A stretch of 41,444 bases of DNA from positions 1-41,444 of the forward strand of contig NW_003112375.1 in NCBI RefSeq assembly GCF_000003605.2, given 5' to 3'. Shown piece by piece: positions 1 to 12,060 of the stretch. The position numbers and the translations under genes were made by a program. How positions within the stretch are numbered: the first letter of the stretch is position 1; each line of letters starts with the position of its first letter. Source of the stretch: Saccoglossus kowalevskii. Its lineage: Eukaryota; Hemichordata; Enteropneusta; Harrimaniidae. The notes under the pieces were generated by a model. The model did no database searches, was not told the DNA's origin, and was given only the letters and a program-made list of their open reading frames with translations.

Positions 1-107
1 TCGTGGTTTGAATTCAGAAACTAGACAAATAGTTCGTATTTATACGACTGAACTCATGGTTTGCATTCAGAAACTAGACAAATGGTTCGTATTTATAGAC
101 TAGACTC

Positions 108-159
108 ATGGTTTGCATTCAGAAACTAGACAAATGGTTCGTATTTATAGACTGGACTC
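108..159 (+). repeat. Reference monomer: a 52-bp diverged dimer of 26 bp
   Basis: This copy matches the commonest base at every position and is a convenient reference, phased to start at ATGG. It divides into halves 108-133 and 134-159. Both begin ATGGTT and carry ATT at half-positions 10-12, ACT at 18-20 and GAC at 22-24. They agree at 18 of 26 positions (69%). The differences are at half-positions 7, 9, 13, 15, 17, 21, 25 and 26, five of them transitions. This supports an ancestral 26-bp tandem repeat that duplicated, diverged, and was then amplified as a 52-bp dimer. The unit contains one CpG (ATGGTTCG), a near-octamer GTTTGCAT and an AT-rich GTATTTATAG. Confidence 0.9.
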
Positions 160-828
160 ATGGTTTGCATTCAGAAACTAGACAAATGGTTCGTATTTAT
201 AGACTGGACTCATGGTTTGCATTCAGAAACTAGACAAATGGTTCGTATTTATAGACTGGACTCGTGGTTTGCATTCAGAAACTAGACAAATGGTTCGTAT
301 TTATAGACTGAACTCATGGTTTGCACTCAGAAACTAGACAAATGGTTCGTATTTATAGACTAGATTCATGGTTTCCATTCAGAAACTAGACAAATGGTTC
401 GTATTTATAGACTGGACTCATGGTTTGCATTCAGAAACTAGACAAATGGTTCGTATTTATAGACTGGACTCATGGTTTGCATTCAGAAACTAGACAAATG
501 GTTCGTATTTATAGACTGGACTCGTGGTTTGCATTCAGAAACTAGACAAATGGTTCGTATTTATAGACTGCACTCATGGTTTGCATTCAGAAACTAGACA
601 AATGGTTCGTATTTATAGACTGGACTCATGGTTTGCATTCAGAAACTAGACAAATGGTTCGTATTTATAGACTGGACTCATGGTTTGCATTCAGAAACTA
701 GACAAATGGTTCGTATTTATAGACTGAACTCATGGTTTGCACTCAGAAACTAGACAAATGGTTCGTATTTATAGACTGGATTCATGGTTTCCATTCAGAA
801 ACTAGACAAATGGTTCGTATTTATAGAC

Positions 829-1465
829 TGAACTCATGGTTTGCACTCAGAAACTAGACAAATGGTTCGTATTTATAGACTAGATTCATGGTTTCCATTC
901 AGAAACAAGACAAATGGTTCGTATTTATAGACTGGACTCATGGTTTGCATTCAGAAACTAGACAAATGGTTCGTATTTATAGACTGGACTCATGGTTTGC
1001 ATTCAGAAACTAGACAATTGGTTCGTATTTATAGACTGGACTCATGGTTTGCAATCAGAAACTAGACAAATGGTTCGTATTTATAGACTGGACTCATGGT
1101 TTGCAATCAGAAACAGACAAATGGTTCGTATTTATAGACTGAACTCATGGTTTGCATTCAGAAACTAGACAAATGGTTCGTATTTATAGACTGGACTCAT
1201 GGTTTGCAATCAGAAACTAGACAAATGGTTCGTATTTATAGACTGGACTCATGGTTTGCATTCAGAAACTAGACAAATGGTTCGTATTTATAGACTAGAC
1301 TCATGGTTTCCATTCAGAAACTAGACAAATGGTTCGTATTTATAGACTGGACTCGTGGTTTGCATTCAGAAACTAGACAAATGGTTCGTATTTATAGACT
1401 GGACGCATGGTTTGCATTCAGAAACTAGACAAATGGTTCGTATTTATAGACTGCACTCATGGTTT
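829..1465 (+). repeat. Twelve-monomer block, copy 1 of 3 (shares a 1-bp deletion)
   Basis: An ordered series of monomer variants: GAACTC with GCACTC, then GATTCATGG with TTTCC, several GGACTC monomers, one AAACAGAC monomer lacking a T at 1111, then TTTCC, ACTCGTGG, GACGCATGG (1402) and GCACTC. The same order, with the same deletion, appears near 20476-21112 and 23387-24023. In all three copies the GATTC marker and the GACGC marker are exactly 519 bp apart. A shared rare deletion plus conserved order indicates duplication of the whole block and not independent mutation. Confidence 0.88.
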
Positions 1466-3052
1466 GCATTCAGAAACTAGACAAATGGTTCGTATTTATA
1501 GACTGGACTCATGGTTTGCAATCAGAAACTAGACAAATGGTTCGTATTTATAGACTAGACTCATGGTTTCCATTCAGAAACTAGACAAATGGTTCGTATT
1601 TATAGACTGGACTCATGGTTTGCATTCAGAAACTAGACAAATGGTTCGTATTTATAGACTGGACTCGTGGTTTGCATTCAGAAACTAGACAAATGGTTCG
1701 TATTTATAGACTGAACTCATGGTTTGCATTCAGAAACTAGACAAATGGTTCGTATTTATAGACTGAACTCATGGTTTGCATTCAGAAACTAGACAAATGG
1801 TTCGTATTTATAGACTGAACTCATGGTTTGCATTCAGAAACTAGACAAATGGTTCGTATTTATAGACTGAACTCATGGTTTGCATTCAGAAACTAGACAA
1901 ATGGTTCGTATTTATAGACTGAACTCATGGTTTCATTCAGAAACTAGACAAATGGTTCGTATTTATAGACTGGACTCATGGTTTGCAATCAGAAACTAGA
2001 CAAATAGTTCGTATTTATAGACTGAACTCATGGTTTGCATTCAGAAACTAGACAAATGGTTCGTATTTATAGACTGGACTCATGGTTTCATTCAGAAACT
2101 AGACAAATGGTTCGTATTTATAGACTGGACTCATGGTTTGCAATCAGAAACTAGACAAATAGTTCGTATTTATAGACTGAACTCATGGTTTGCATTCAGA
2201 AACTAGACAAATGGTTCGTATTTATAGACTAGACTCATGGTTTGCATTCAGAAACTAGACAAATCGTTCGTATTTATAGACTGGACTCATGGTTTGCATT
2301 CAGAAACTAGACAAATGGTTCGTATTTATAGACTAGACTCATGGTTCCCATTCAGAAACTAGACAAATGGTTCGTATTTATAGACTGGACTCATGGTTTG
2401 CATTCAGAAACTAGACAAATGGTTCGTATTTATAGACTGGACTCATGGTTTGCAATCAGAAACTAGACAAATGGTTCGTATTTATAGACTAGACTCATGG
2501 TTTCCATTCAGAAACTAGACAAATGGTTCGTATTTATAGACTGGACTCATGGTTTGCATTCAGAAACTAGACAAATGGTTCGTATTTATAGACTGGACTC
2601 GTGGTTTGCATTCAGAAACTAGACAAATGGTTCGTATTTATAGACTGAACTCATGGTTTGCATTCAGAAACTAGACAAATGGTTCGTATTTATAGACTGA
2701 ACTCATGGTTTGCATTCAGAAACTAGACAAATGGTTCGTATTTATAGACTGAACTCATGGTTTCATTCAGAAACTAGACAAATGGTTCGTATTTATAGAC
2801 TGGACTCATGGTTTGCAATCAGAAACTAGACAAATAGTTCGTATTTATAGACTGAACTCATGGTTTGCATTCAGAAACTAGACAAATGGTTCGTATTTAT
2901 AGACTAGACTCATGGTTTGCATTCAGAAACTAGACAAATGGTTCGTATTTATAGACTGGACTCATGGTTTGCATTCAGAAACTAGACAAATGGTTCGTAT
3001 TTATAGACTGGACTCATGGTTTGCAATCAGAAACTAGACAAATGGTTCGTAT

Positions 3053-3590
3053 TTACAGACTGCACTCATGGTTTGCAATCAGAAACTTGACAAATGGTTC
3101 GTATTTATAGACTGGACTCATGGTTTGCAATCAGAAACTAGACAAATGGTTCGTATTTATAGACTGGACTCATGGTTTGCATTCAGAAACTAGACAAATG
3201 GTTCGTACTTATAGACTGGACTCATGGTTTGCAATCAGAAACTAGACAAATGGTTCGTATTTATAGACTGGACTCATGGTTTGCAATCAGAAACTAGACA
3301 AATGGTTCGTATTTACAGACTGCACTCATGGTTTGCAATCAGAAACTTGACAAATGGTTCGTATTTATAGACTGGACTCATGGTTTGCAATCAGAAACTA
3401 GACAAATGGTTCGTATTTATAGACTGGACTCATGGTTTGCATTCAGAAACTAGACAAATGGTTCGTATTTATAGACTGGACTCATGGTTTGCATTCAGAA
3501 ACTAGACAAATGGTTCGTATTTATAGACTAGACTCATGGTTCCCATTCAGAAACTAGACAAATGGTTCGTATTTATAGACTGGACTCATG
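3053..3590 (+). repeat. Five-monomer (260-bp) higher-order duplication
   Basis: The TTACAG-GCACTC monomer at 3053 is followed by AAACTTGAC, two GCAATC-type monomers and a GTACTT monomer. The TTACAG marker recurs at 3313, exactly 260 bp or five monomers later, again followed by AAACTTGAC. The same marker pair is spaced 260 bp at 4976 and 5236 and then 520 bp to 5756. These are short tandem higher-order units inside dialect A, consistent with register-shifted exchange in multiples of 52. Confidence 0.75.
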
Positions 3591-4399
3591 GTTTGCATTC
3601 AGAAACTAGACAAATGGTTCGTATTTATAGACTGAACTCATGGTTTGCATTCAGAAACTAGACAAATGGTTCGTATTTATAGACTGGACTCGTGGTTTGC
3701 ATTCAGAAACTAGACAAATGGTTCGTATTTATAGACTGAACTCATGGTTTCATTCAGAAACTAGACAAATGGTTCGTATTTATAGACTGGACTCATGGTT
3801 TGCAATCAGAAACTAGACAAATTTTTCGTATTTATAGACTGAACTCATGGTTTGCATTCAGAAACTAGACAAATGGTTCGTATTTATAGACTGAACTCAT
3901 GGTTTGCATTCAGAAACTAGACAAATGGTTCGTATTTATAGACTGGACTCGTGGTTTGCATTCAGAAACTAGACAAATAGTTCGTATTTATAGACTGAAC
4001 TCATGGTTTGCATTCAGAAACTAGACAAATGGTTCGTATTTATAGACTAGACTCATGGTTTGCATTCAGAAACTAGACAAATGGTTCGTATTTATAGACT
4101 GGACTCATGGTTTGCATTCAGAAACTAGACAAATGGTTCGTATTTATAGACTGGACTCATGGTTTGCATTCAGAAACTAGACAAATGGTTCGTATTTATA
4201 GACTGGACTCGTGGTTTGCATTCAGAAACTAGACAAATGGTTCGTATTTATAGACTGAACTCATGGTTTGCACTCAGAAACTAGACAAATGGTTCGTATT
4301 TATAGACTAGACTCATGGTTTCCATTCAGAAACTAGACAAATCGTTCGTATTTATAGACTGGACTCATGGTTTGCATTCAGAAACTAGACAAATGGTTC

Positions 4400-4870
4400 G
4401 TATTTATAGACTGGACTCATGGTTTGCATTCAGACACTAGACAAATGGTTCGTATTTATAGTTTGGACTCATGGTTTGCAAACAGAAACTAGACAAATGG
4501 TTCGTATTTATAGACTGGACTCGTGGTTTGCATTCAGAAACTAGACAAATGGTTCGTATTTATAGACTGGACTGATGGTTTGCATTCAGAAACTAGACAA
4601 ATGGTTCGTATTTATAGACTGGACTCATGGTTTGCAATCAGAAACTAGACAAATGGTTCGTATTTATATACTGAACTCATGGTTTGCATTCAGAAACTAG
4701 ACAAATGGTTCGTATTTATAGACTGAACTCATGGTTTGCATTCAGAAACTAGACAAATGGTTCGTATTTATAGACTGAACTCATGGTTTGCATTCAGAAA
4801 CTAGACAAATGGTTCGTATTTATAGACTGAACTCATGGTTTGCATTCAGAAACTAGACAAATGGTTCGTA
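4400..4870 (+). repeat. Duplicated block with CAGACACTAG marker, copy 1
   Basis: The marker CAGACACTAG (4431) is followed by GTTTGGACTC, ACTCGTGG, GGACTGATGG, a GCAATC monomer, a run of four GAACTC monomers and a TATACTGGAC monomer. The same series occurs at about 19065-19490, with the marker at 19093, an offset of 14,662 bp. Few differences are visible: GCAAACAG here against GCAATCAG there, and an extra TATATACT here. Confidence 0.85.
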
Positions 4871-7629
4871 TTTATATACTGGACTCATGGTTTGCATTCA
4901 GAAACTAGACAAATGGTTCGTATTTATAGACTGGACTCATGGTTTGCAATCAGAAACTAGACAAATGGTTCGTATTTACAGACTGCACTCATGGTTTGCA
5001 ATCAGAAACTTGACAAATGGTTCGTATTTATAGACTGGACTCATGGTTTGCAATCAGAAACTAGACAAATGGTTCGTATTTATAGACTAGACTCATGGTT
5101 TGCATTCAGAAACTAGACAAATGGTTCGTACTTATAGACTGGACTCATGGTTTGCATTCAGAAACTAGAAAAATGGTTCGTATTTATAGACTGGACTCAT
5201 GGTTTGCAATCAGAAACTAGACAAATGGTTCGTATTTACAGACTGGACTCATGGTTTGCAATCAGAAACTTGACAAATGGTTCGTATTTATAGACTGGAC
5301 TCATGGTTTGCAATCAGAAACTAGACAAATGGTTCGTATTTATAGACTGGGCTCATGGTTTGCATTCAGAAACTAGACAAATGGTTCGTACTTATAGACT
5401 GGACTCATGGTTTGCAATCAGAAACTAGACAAATGGTTCGTATTTATAGACTGGACTCATGGTTTGCATTCAGAAACTAGACAAATGGTTCGTATTTATA
5501 GACTGGACTGATGGTTTGCATTCAGAAACTAGACAAATGGTTCGTATTTATAGACTGGACTCATGGTTTGCAATAAGAAACTAGACAAATGGTTCGTATT
5601 TATAGACTGGACTCATGGTTTGCATTCAGAAACTAGACAAATGGTTCGTATTTATAGACTGGACTCATGGTTTGCATTCAGAAACTAGACAAATGGTTCG
5701 TATTTATAGACTGGACTCATGGTTTGCAATCAGAAACTAGACAAATGGTTCGTATTTACAGACTGCACTCATGGTTTGCAATCAGAAACTTGACAAATGG
5801 TTCGTATTTATAGACTGGACTCATGGTTTGCAATCAGAAACTAGACAAATGGTTCGTATTTATAGACTGGACTCATGGTTTGCATTCAGAAACTAGACAA
5901 ATGGTTCGTACTTATAGACTGGACTCATGGTTTGCAATCAGAAACTAGACAAATGGTTCGTATTTATAGACTGGACTCATGGTTTGCATTCAGAAACTAG
6001 ACAAATGGTTCGTATTTATAGACTGGACTCATGGTTTGCAATCAGAAACTAGACAAATGGTTCGTATTTATAGACTGGACTCATGGTTTGCATTCAGAAA
6101 CTAGACAAATGGTTCGTATTTATAGACTGGACTCATGGTTTGCAATCAGAAACTAGACAAATGGTTCGTATTTATAGACTAGATTCATGGTTTCCATTCA
6201 GAAACTAGACAAATGGTTCGTATTTATAGACTGGACTCATGGTTTGCATTCAGAAACTAGACAAATGGTTCGTATTTATAGACTGGACTCATGGTTTGCA
6301 TTCAGAAACTAGACAAATGGTTCGTATTTATAGACTGGACTCATGGTTTGCAATCAGAAACTAGACAAATGGTTCGTATTTATAGACTGGACTCATGATT
6401 TGCAATCAGAAACTAGACAAATGGTTCGTATTTATAGACTGGACTCATGGTTTGCATTCAGAAACTAGACAAATGGTTCGTATTTATAGACTGGACTCAT
6501 GGTTTGCAATCAGAAACTAGACAAATGGTTCGTATTTATAGACTGGACTCATGGTTTGCATTCAGAAACTAGACAAATGGTTCGTATTTATAGACTGGAC
6601 TCGTGGTTTGCATTCAGAAACTAGACAAATGGTTCGTATTTATAGACTGAACTCATGGTTTGCACTCAGAAACTAGACAAATGGTTCGTATTTATAGACT
6701 AGATTCATGGTTTCCATTCAGAAACTAGACAAATGGTTCGTATTTATAGACTGGACTCATGGTTTGCATTCAGAAACTAGACAAATGGTTCGTATTTATA
6801 GACTGGACTCATGGTTTGCATTCAGAAACTAGACAAATGGTTCGTATTTATAGACTGGACTCATGGTTTGCATTCAGAAACTAGACAAATGGTTCGTATT
6901 TATAGACTTAACTCATGGTTTGCATTCAGAAACTAGACAAATGGTTCGTATTTATAGACTGGACTCATGGTTTGCATTCAGAAACTAGACAAATGGTTCG
7001 TATTTATAGACTGGACACATGGTTTGCATTCAGAAACAAGACAAATGGTTCGTATTTATAGACTGAACTCATGGTTTGCAATCAGAAACTAGACAAATTG
7101 TTCGTATTTATAGACTGGACTCATGGTTTGCATTCAGAAACTAGACAAATGGTTCGTATTTATAGACTGGACTCATTGTTTGCATTCAGAAACTAGACAA
7201 ATGGTTCGTATTTATAGACTGAACACATGGTTTGCATTCAGAAACTAGACAAATGGTTCGTATTTATAGACTGGACTCATGGTTTGCATTCAGAAACTAG
7301 ACAAATGGTTCGTATTTATAGACTGGACTCATGGTTTGCATTCAGAAACTAGACAAATGGTTCGTATTTATAGACTGGACTCATGGTTTGCAATCAGAAA
7401 CTAGACAAATGGTTCGTATTTATAGACTGGACTCATGGTTTGCATTCAGAAACTAGACAAATGGTTCGTATTTATAGACTGGACTCATGGTTTGCATTCA
7501 GAAACTAGACAAATGGTTCGTATTTATAGACTAGATTCATGGTTTCCATTCAGAAACTAGACAAATGGTTCGTATTTATAGACTGGACTCATGGTTTGCA
7601 TTCAGAAACTAGACAAATGGTTCGTATTT

Positions 7630-9240
7630 ATATACTGGACTCATGGTTTCCATTCAGAAACTAGACAAATGGTTCGTATTTATAGACTGGACTCATGGTT
7701 TGCATTCAGAAACTAGACAAATGGTTCATATTTATAGACTGGACTCATGGTTTGCAATCAGAAACTAGACAAATGGTTCGTATTTATAGACTGAACTCAT
7801 GGTTTGCATTCAGAAACTAGACAAATGGTTCGTATTTATAGACTGAACTCATGGTTTGCATTCAGAAACTAGACAAATGGTTCGTATTTATAGACTGGAC
7901 TCGTGGTTTGCATTCAGAAACTAGACAAATGGTTCGTATTTATAGACTGAACTCATGGTTTGCATTCAGAAACTAGACAAATGGTTCGTATTTATAGACT
8001 GGACTCATGGTTTGCAATCAGAAACTAGACAAATGGTTCGTATTTATAGACTGGACTCATGGTTTGCATTCAGAAACTAGACAAATGGTTCGTATTTATA
8101 GACTGGACTCATGGTTTGCATTCAGAAACTAGACAAATGGTTCGTATATATAGACTGGACTCATGGTTTGCAATCAGAAACTAGACAAATGGTTCGTATT
8201 TATAGACTGGACTCATGGTTTGCAATCAGAAACTAGACAAATGGTTCGTTTTTATAGACTGGACTCATGGTTTGCATTCAGAAACTAGACAAATGGTTCG
8301 TATTTATAGACTGGACTCATGGTTTGCATTCAGAAACTAGACAAATGGTTCGTATTTATAGACTGGACTGATGGTTTGCATTCAGAAACTAGACAAATGG
8401 TTCGTATTTATAGACTGGACTCATGGTTTGCATTCAGAAACTAGACAAATGGTTCTTTATTTATAGACTAGACTCATGGTTCCCATTCAGAAACTAGACA
8501 AATGGTTCGTATTTATAGACTGGACTCATGGTTTGCATTCAGAAACTAGACAAATGGTTCGTATTTATAGACTGGACTCATGGTTTGCAATCAGAAACTA
8601 GACAAATGGTTCGTATTTATAGACTAGACTCATGGTTTCCATTCAGAAACTAGACAAATGGTTCGTATTTATAGACTGGACTCATGGTTTGCATTCAGAA
8701 ACTAGACAAATGGTTCGTATTTATAGACTGGACTCGTGGTTTGCATTCAGAAACTAGACAAATGGTTCGTATTTATAGACTGAACTCATGGTTTGTACTC
8801 AGAAACTAGACAAATGGTTCGTATTTATATACTGGACTCATGGTTTCCATTCAGAAACTAGACAAATGGTTCGTATTTATAGACTGGACTCATGGTTTGC
8901 ATTCAGAAACTAGACAAATGGTTCATATTTATAGACTGGACTCATGGTTTGCAATCAGAAACTAGACAAATGGTTCGTATTTATAGACTGAACTCATGGT
9001 TTGCATTCAGAAACTAGACAAATGGTTCGTATTTATAGACTGAACTCATGGTTTGCATTCAGAAACTAGACAAATGGTTCGTATTTATAGACTGGAATCG
9101 TGGTTTGCATTCAGAAACTAGACAAATGGTTCGTATTTATAGACTGAACTCATGGTTTGCATTCAGAAACTAGACAAATGGTTCGTATTTATAGACTGGA
9201 CTCATGGTTTGCAATCAGAAACTAGACAAATGGTTCGTAT
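7630..9240 (+). repeat. Recurrent TATACT/TTTCC/TTCATA series
   Basis: A series of TATACTGGAC, TTTCC, GGACTC, TTCATATTT, a GCAATC monomer, two GAACTC monomers and ACTCGTGG (GGAATCGTGG in the second copy) occurs at about 7630-8000 and again at 8825-9200. The TTCATA markers lie at 7725 and 8922, 23 monomers plus one base apart; the extra base is the insertion GGTTCTTTATTT near 8453. A further TTCATA marker at 9962 is exactly 1,040 bp (20 monomers) beyond the second. The series returns near 37165-37550. Confidence 0.82.
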
Positions 9241-9589
9241 TTATAGACTGAACTCATGGTTTGCATTCAGAAACTAGACAAATGGTTCGTATTTATAGAC
9301 TGAACTCATGGTTTGCATTCAGAAACTAGACAACTGGTTCGTATTTATAGACTGGACTCGTGGTTTGCATTCAGAAACTAGACAAATTGTTCGTATTTAT
9401 AGACTGGACTCATGGTTTGCATTCAGAAACTAGACAAATGGTTCGTATTTATAGACTGGACTCGTGGTTTGCATTCAGAAACTAGACAAATGGTTCGTAT
9501 TTATAGACTGAACTCATGGTTTGCATTCAGAAACTAGAGAAATGGTTCGTATTTATAGACTAGACTCATGGTTTGCATTCAGAAACTAG

Positions 9590-10250
9590 ACAAATGGTTC
9601 GTATTTATAGACTGGACTCATGGTTTGCATTCAGAAACTAGACAAATGGTTCGTATTTATAGACTGGACTCATGGTTTGCAATCAGAAACTAGACAAATG
9701 GTTCGCATTTACAGACTGCACTCATGGTTTGCAATCAGAAACTTGACAAATGGTTCGTATTTATAGACTGGACTCATGGTTTGCAATCAGAAACTAGACA
9801 AATGGTTCGTATTTATATACTGGACTCATGGTTTCCATTCAGAAACTAGACAAATGGTTCGTATTTATAGACTGGACTCATGGTTTCCATTCAGAAACTA
9901 GACAAATGGTTCGTATTTATAGACTGGACTCATGGTTTGCATTCAGAAACTAGACAAATGGTTCATATTTATAGACTGGACTCATGGTTTGCAATCAGAA
10001 ACTAGACAAATGGTTCGTATTTATAGACTGAACTCATGGTTTGCATTCAGAAACTAGACAAATGGTTCGTATTTATAGACTGAACTCATGGTTTGCATTC
10101 AGAAACTAGACAAATGGTTCGTATTTATAGACTGGACTCGTGGTTTGCATTCAGAAACTAGACAAATGGTTCGTATTTATAGACTGAACTCATGGTTTCA
10201 TTCAGAAACTAGACAAATGGTTCGTATTTATAGACTGGACTCATGGTTTG
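9590..10250 (+). repeat. Duplicated block with GGTTCGCATTTACAG marker, copy 1 of 3
   Basis: The marker TTCGCATTTACAG at 9702 is followed by GCACTC, AAACTTGAC, TATATACT with TTTCC, a second TTTCC monomer, TTCATATTT, GAACTC monomers and ACTCGTGG, then the one-base-shorter TTTCATTCAG monomer. The same order follows the marker at 32694 and at 38042. Copy 1 has one additional GAACTC monomer. This copy ends where dialect B begins; the other two continue in dialect A. Confidence 0.85.
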
Positions 10251-10345
10251 CATCAGAAACTAGACAAATAGTTCGTATTTATAGACTGAACTCATGGTTG
10301 CAATCAGAAACTAGACAAATGGTGCGTATTTATAGACTGGACTCA
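10190..10345 (+). other. Indel cluster 1 at an A-to-B dialect switch
   Basis: Within three monomers there are single-base losses at GCATCAG (near 10251) and GGTTGC (near 10296), beside the recurrent TTTCATTC variant at about 10199. Immediately to the right the first dialect B markers appear, GGTGCG at 10321 and AAAGTAG near 10361. Immediately to the left is an AAATAGTTCG monomer followed by GAACTC. The losses shift phase, so an apparent 92-codon open frame spans 10088-10366; it is only translated satellite in successive frames. The cluster could be an assembly seam or a real recombination point. Confidence 0.75.
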
Positions 10346-11180
10346 TGGTTTGCATTCAGAAAGTAGACAAATGGTTCGTATTTATAGACTAGACTCATGG
10401 TTTGCATTCAGAAACTAGACAAATGGTTCGTATTTATAGACTGGACTCATGGTTTGCATTCAGAAACTAGACAAATGGTTCGTATTTATAGACTGGACTC
10501 ATGGTTTGCATTCAGAAACTAGACAAATGGTTCGTATTTATAGTCTGGACTCATGGTTTGCATTCAGAAACTAGACGAATGGTTCGTATTTATAGACTGA
10601 ACTCATGGTTTGCAATCAGAAACTAGACAAATGGTTCGTATTTATAAACTGGACTCATGGTTTGCATTCAGAAACTAGACGAATGGTTCGTATTTATAGA
10701 CTGGACTCATGGTTTGCAATCAGAAACTAGACAAATGGTTCGTATTTATAGACTGAACTCATGGTTTGCAATCAGAAACTAGACAAATGGTGCGTATTTA
10801 TAGACTGGACTCATGGTTTGCATTCAGAAAGTAGACAAATGGTTCGTATTTATAGACTAGACTCATGGTTTGCATTCAGAAACTAGACAAATGGTTCGTA
10901 TTTATAGACTGGACTCATGGTTTGCATTCAGAAACTAGACAAATGGTTCGTATTTATAGACTGGACTCATGGTTTGCATTCAGAAACTAGACAAATGGTT
11001 CGTATTTATAGTCTGGACTCATGGTTTGCATTCAGAAACTAGACGAATGGTTCGTATTTATAGACTGAACTCATGGTTTGCAATCAGAAACTAGACAAAT
11101 GGTTCGTATTTATAAACTGGACTCATGGTTTGCATTCAGAAACTAGACGAATGGTTCGTATTTATAGACTGGACACATGG
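10321..11180 (+). repeat. Nine-monomer (468-bp) tandem higher-order repeat
   Basis: GGTGCG at 10321 and 10789 are exactly 468 bp (nine monomers) apart. The intervening order is repeated: AAAGTAG, GACTAGACTC, two GGACTC monomers, TATAGTCTGG, GACGAAT, GAACTC with GCAATC, then TATAAACTGG with GACGAAT. The second copy is nearly complete and then diverges into GGACACAT monomers at about 11170. A third GGTGCG at 11362 is 11 monomers plus one base further on, the extra base being in GACTGTTACTC. Confidence 0.85.
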
Positions 11181-11389
11181 TTTGCATTCAGAAACTAGAC
11201 AAATGGTTCGTATTTATAGACTGGACACATGGTTTGCATTCAGAAACTAGACAAATGGTTCGTATTTATAGACTGTTACTCATGGTTTGCATTCAGAAAC
11301 TAGACGAATGGTTCGTATTTATAGACTGAACTCATGGTTTGCAATCAGAAACTAGACAAATGGTGCGTATTTATAGACTGGACTCATGG

Positions 11390-12060
11390 TTTGCATTCAG
11401 AAACTAGACGAATGGTTCGTATTTATAGACTGAACTCATGGTTTGCAATCAGAAACTAGACAAATGGTGCGTATTTATAGACTGGACTCATGGTTTGCAT
11501 TCAGAAAGTAGACAAATGTTTCGTATTTATAGACTAGACTCATGGTTTGCATTCAGAAACTAGACAAATGGTTCGTATTTATAGACTGGACTCATGGTTT
11601 GCATTCAGAAACTAGACAAATGGTTCGTATTTATAGACTGGACTCATGGTTTGCATTCAGAAACTAGACGAATGGTTCGTATTTATAGACTAGACTCATG
11701 GTTTGCAATCAGAAACTAGACAAATGTTTCGTATTTATAGACTAGACTCATGGTTTGCAATCAGAAACTAGACAAATGGTTCGTATTTATAGACTAGACT
11801 CATGATTTGCAATCAGAAACTAGACAAATGGTTCGTATTTATAGACTGGACTCATGGTTTGCATTCAGAAACTAGACAAATGGTTCGTATTTATAGACTG
11901 GACTCATGGTTTGCATTCAGAAACTAGACGAATGGTTCGTATTTATAGACTGGACTCATGGTTTGCATTCAGAAACAAGACGAATGGTTCGTATTTATAG
12001 ACTGGACATATGGTTTGCATTCAGAAACTAGACAAATGGTTCGTATTTATAGACTGGACA
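11390..12060 (+). repeat. CATGATTT-marked B block, copy 1 of 3
   Basis: The series runs GACGAAT, GGTGCG, AAAGTAG with ATGTTTCG, three plain monomers, ATGTTTCG again, the rare CATGATTT (11801), GACGAAT, AAACAAGACGAAT and GGACATAT (12004). It recurs around CATGATTT at 28664 and 41183. In all three copies CATGATTT and GGACATAT are exactly 203 bp apart. Offsets are 16,863 bp and 12,519 bp. Confidence 0.9.

Larger units (their letters stand above)
1..10250 (+). repeat. Dialect A block 1
   Basis: About 197 monomers. This block lacks the dialect B hallmarks GGTGCG, GAAAGTAG and GACGAAT almost completely. It carries instead CATGGTTTCC, ACTCGTGG, GGTTCCC (2343, 3539, 8479), TTTACAGACTGCACTC (3053, 3313, 4976, 5756), AAACTTGAC and GTACTTATAG. 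A GATTCATGG monomer preceded by GCACTC recurs at 363 and 883 and at 6182 and 6702, each pair 520 bp (10 monomers) apart. A small island at about 7010-7260 has B-like GGACACAT and AAACAAGAC. The block ends at an indel cluster near 10250-10300. Block edges were judged by eye from marker variants. Confidence 0.8.

Noticed and set aside
131-148. Hairpin formed by AAAT and ATTT around GGTTCGT
   Set aside because: The stem is only four A/T pairs with a seven-base loop and does not extend. It is too weak to call a structural element.
134-159. CENP-B box in the second half of the monomer
   Set aside because: TTCG is present, but the required A and CGGG at the later box positions are not; the sequence reads TTCGTATTTATAGAC. 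No variant restores the core.
10088-10366. Apparent 92-codon coding region with a repetitive product (repeats of SETRQMVRIYRLDSWF type)
   Set aside because: The product is the 52-bp unit read in successive frames, since 52 leaves a remainder of one on division by three. It stays open only because of local single-base losses, and it lacks any independent coding signal.
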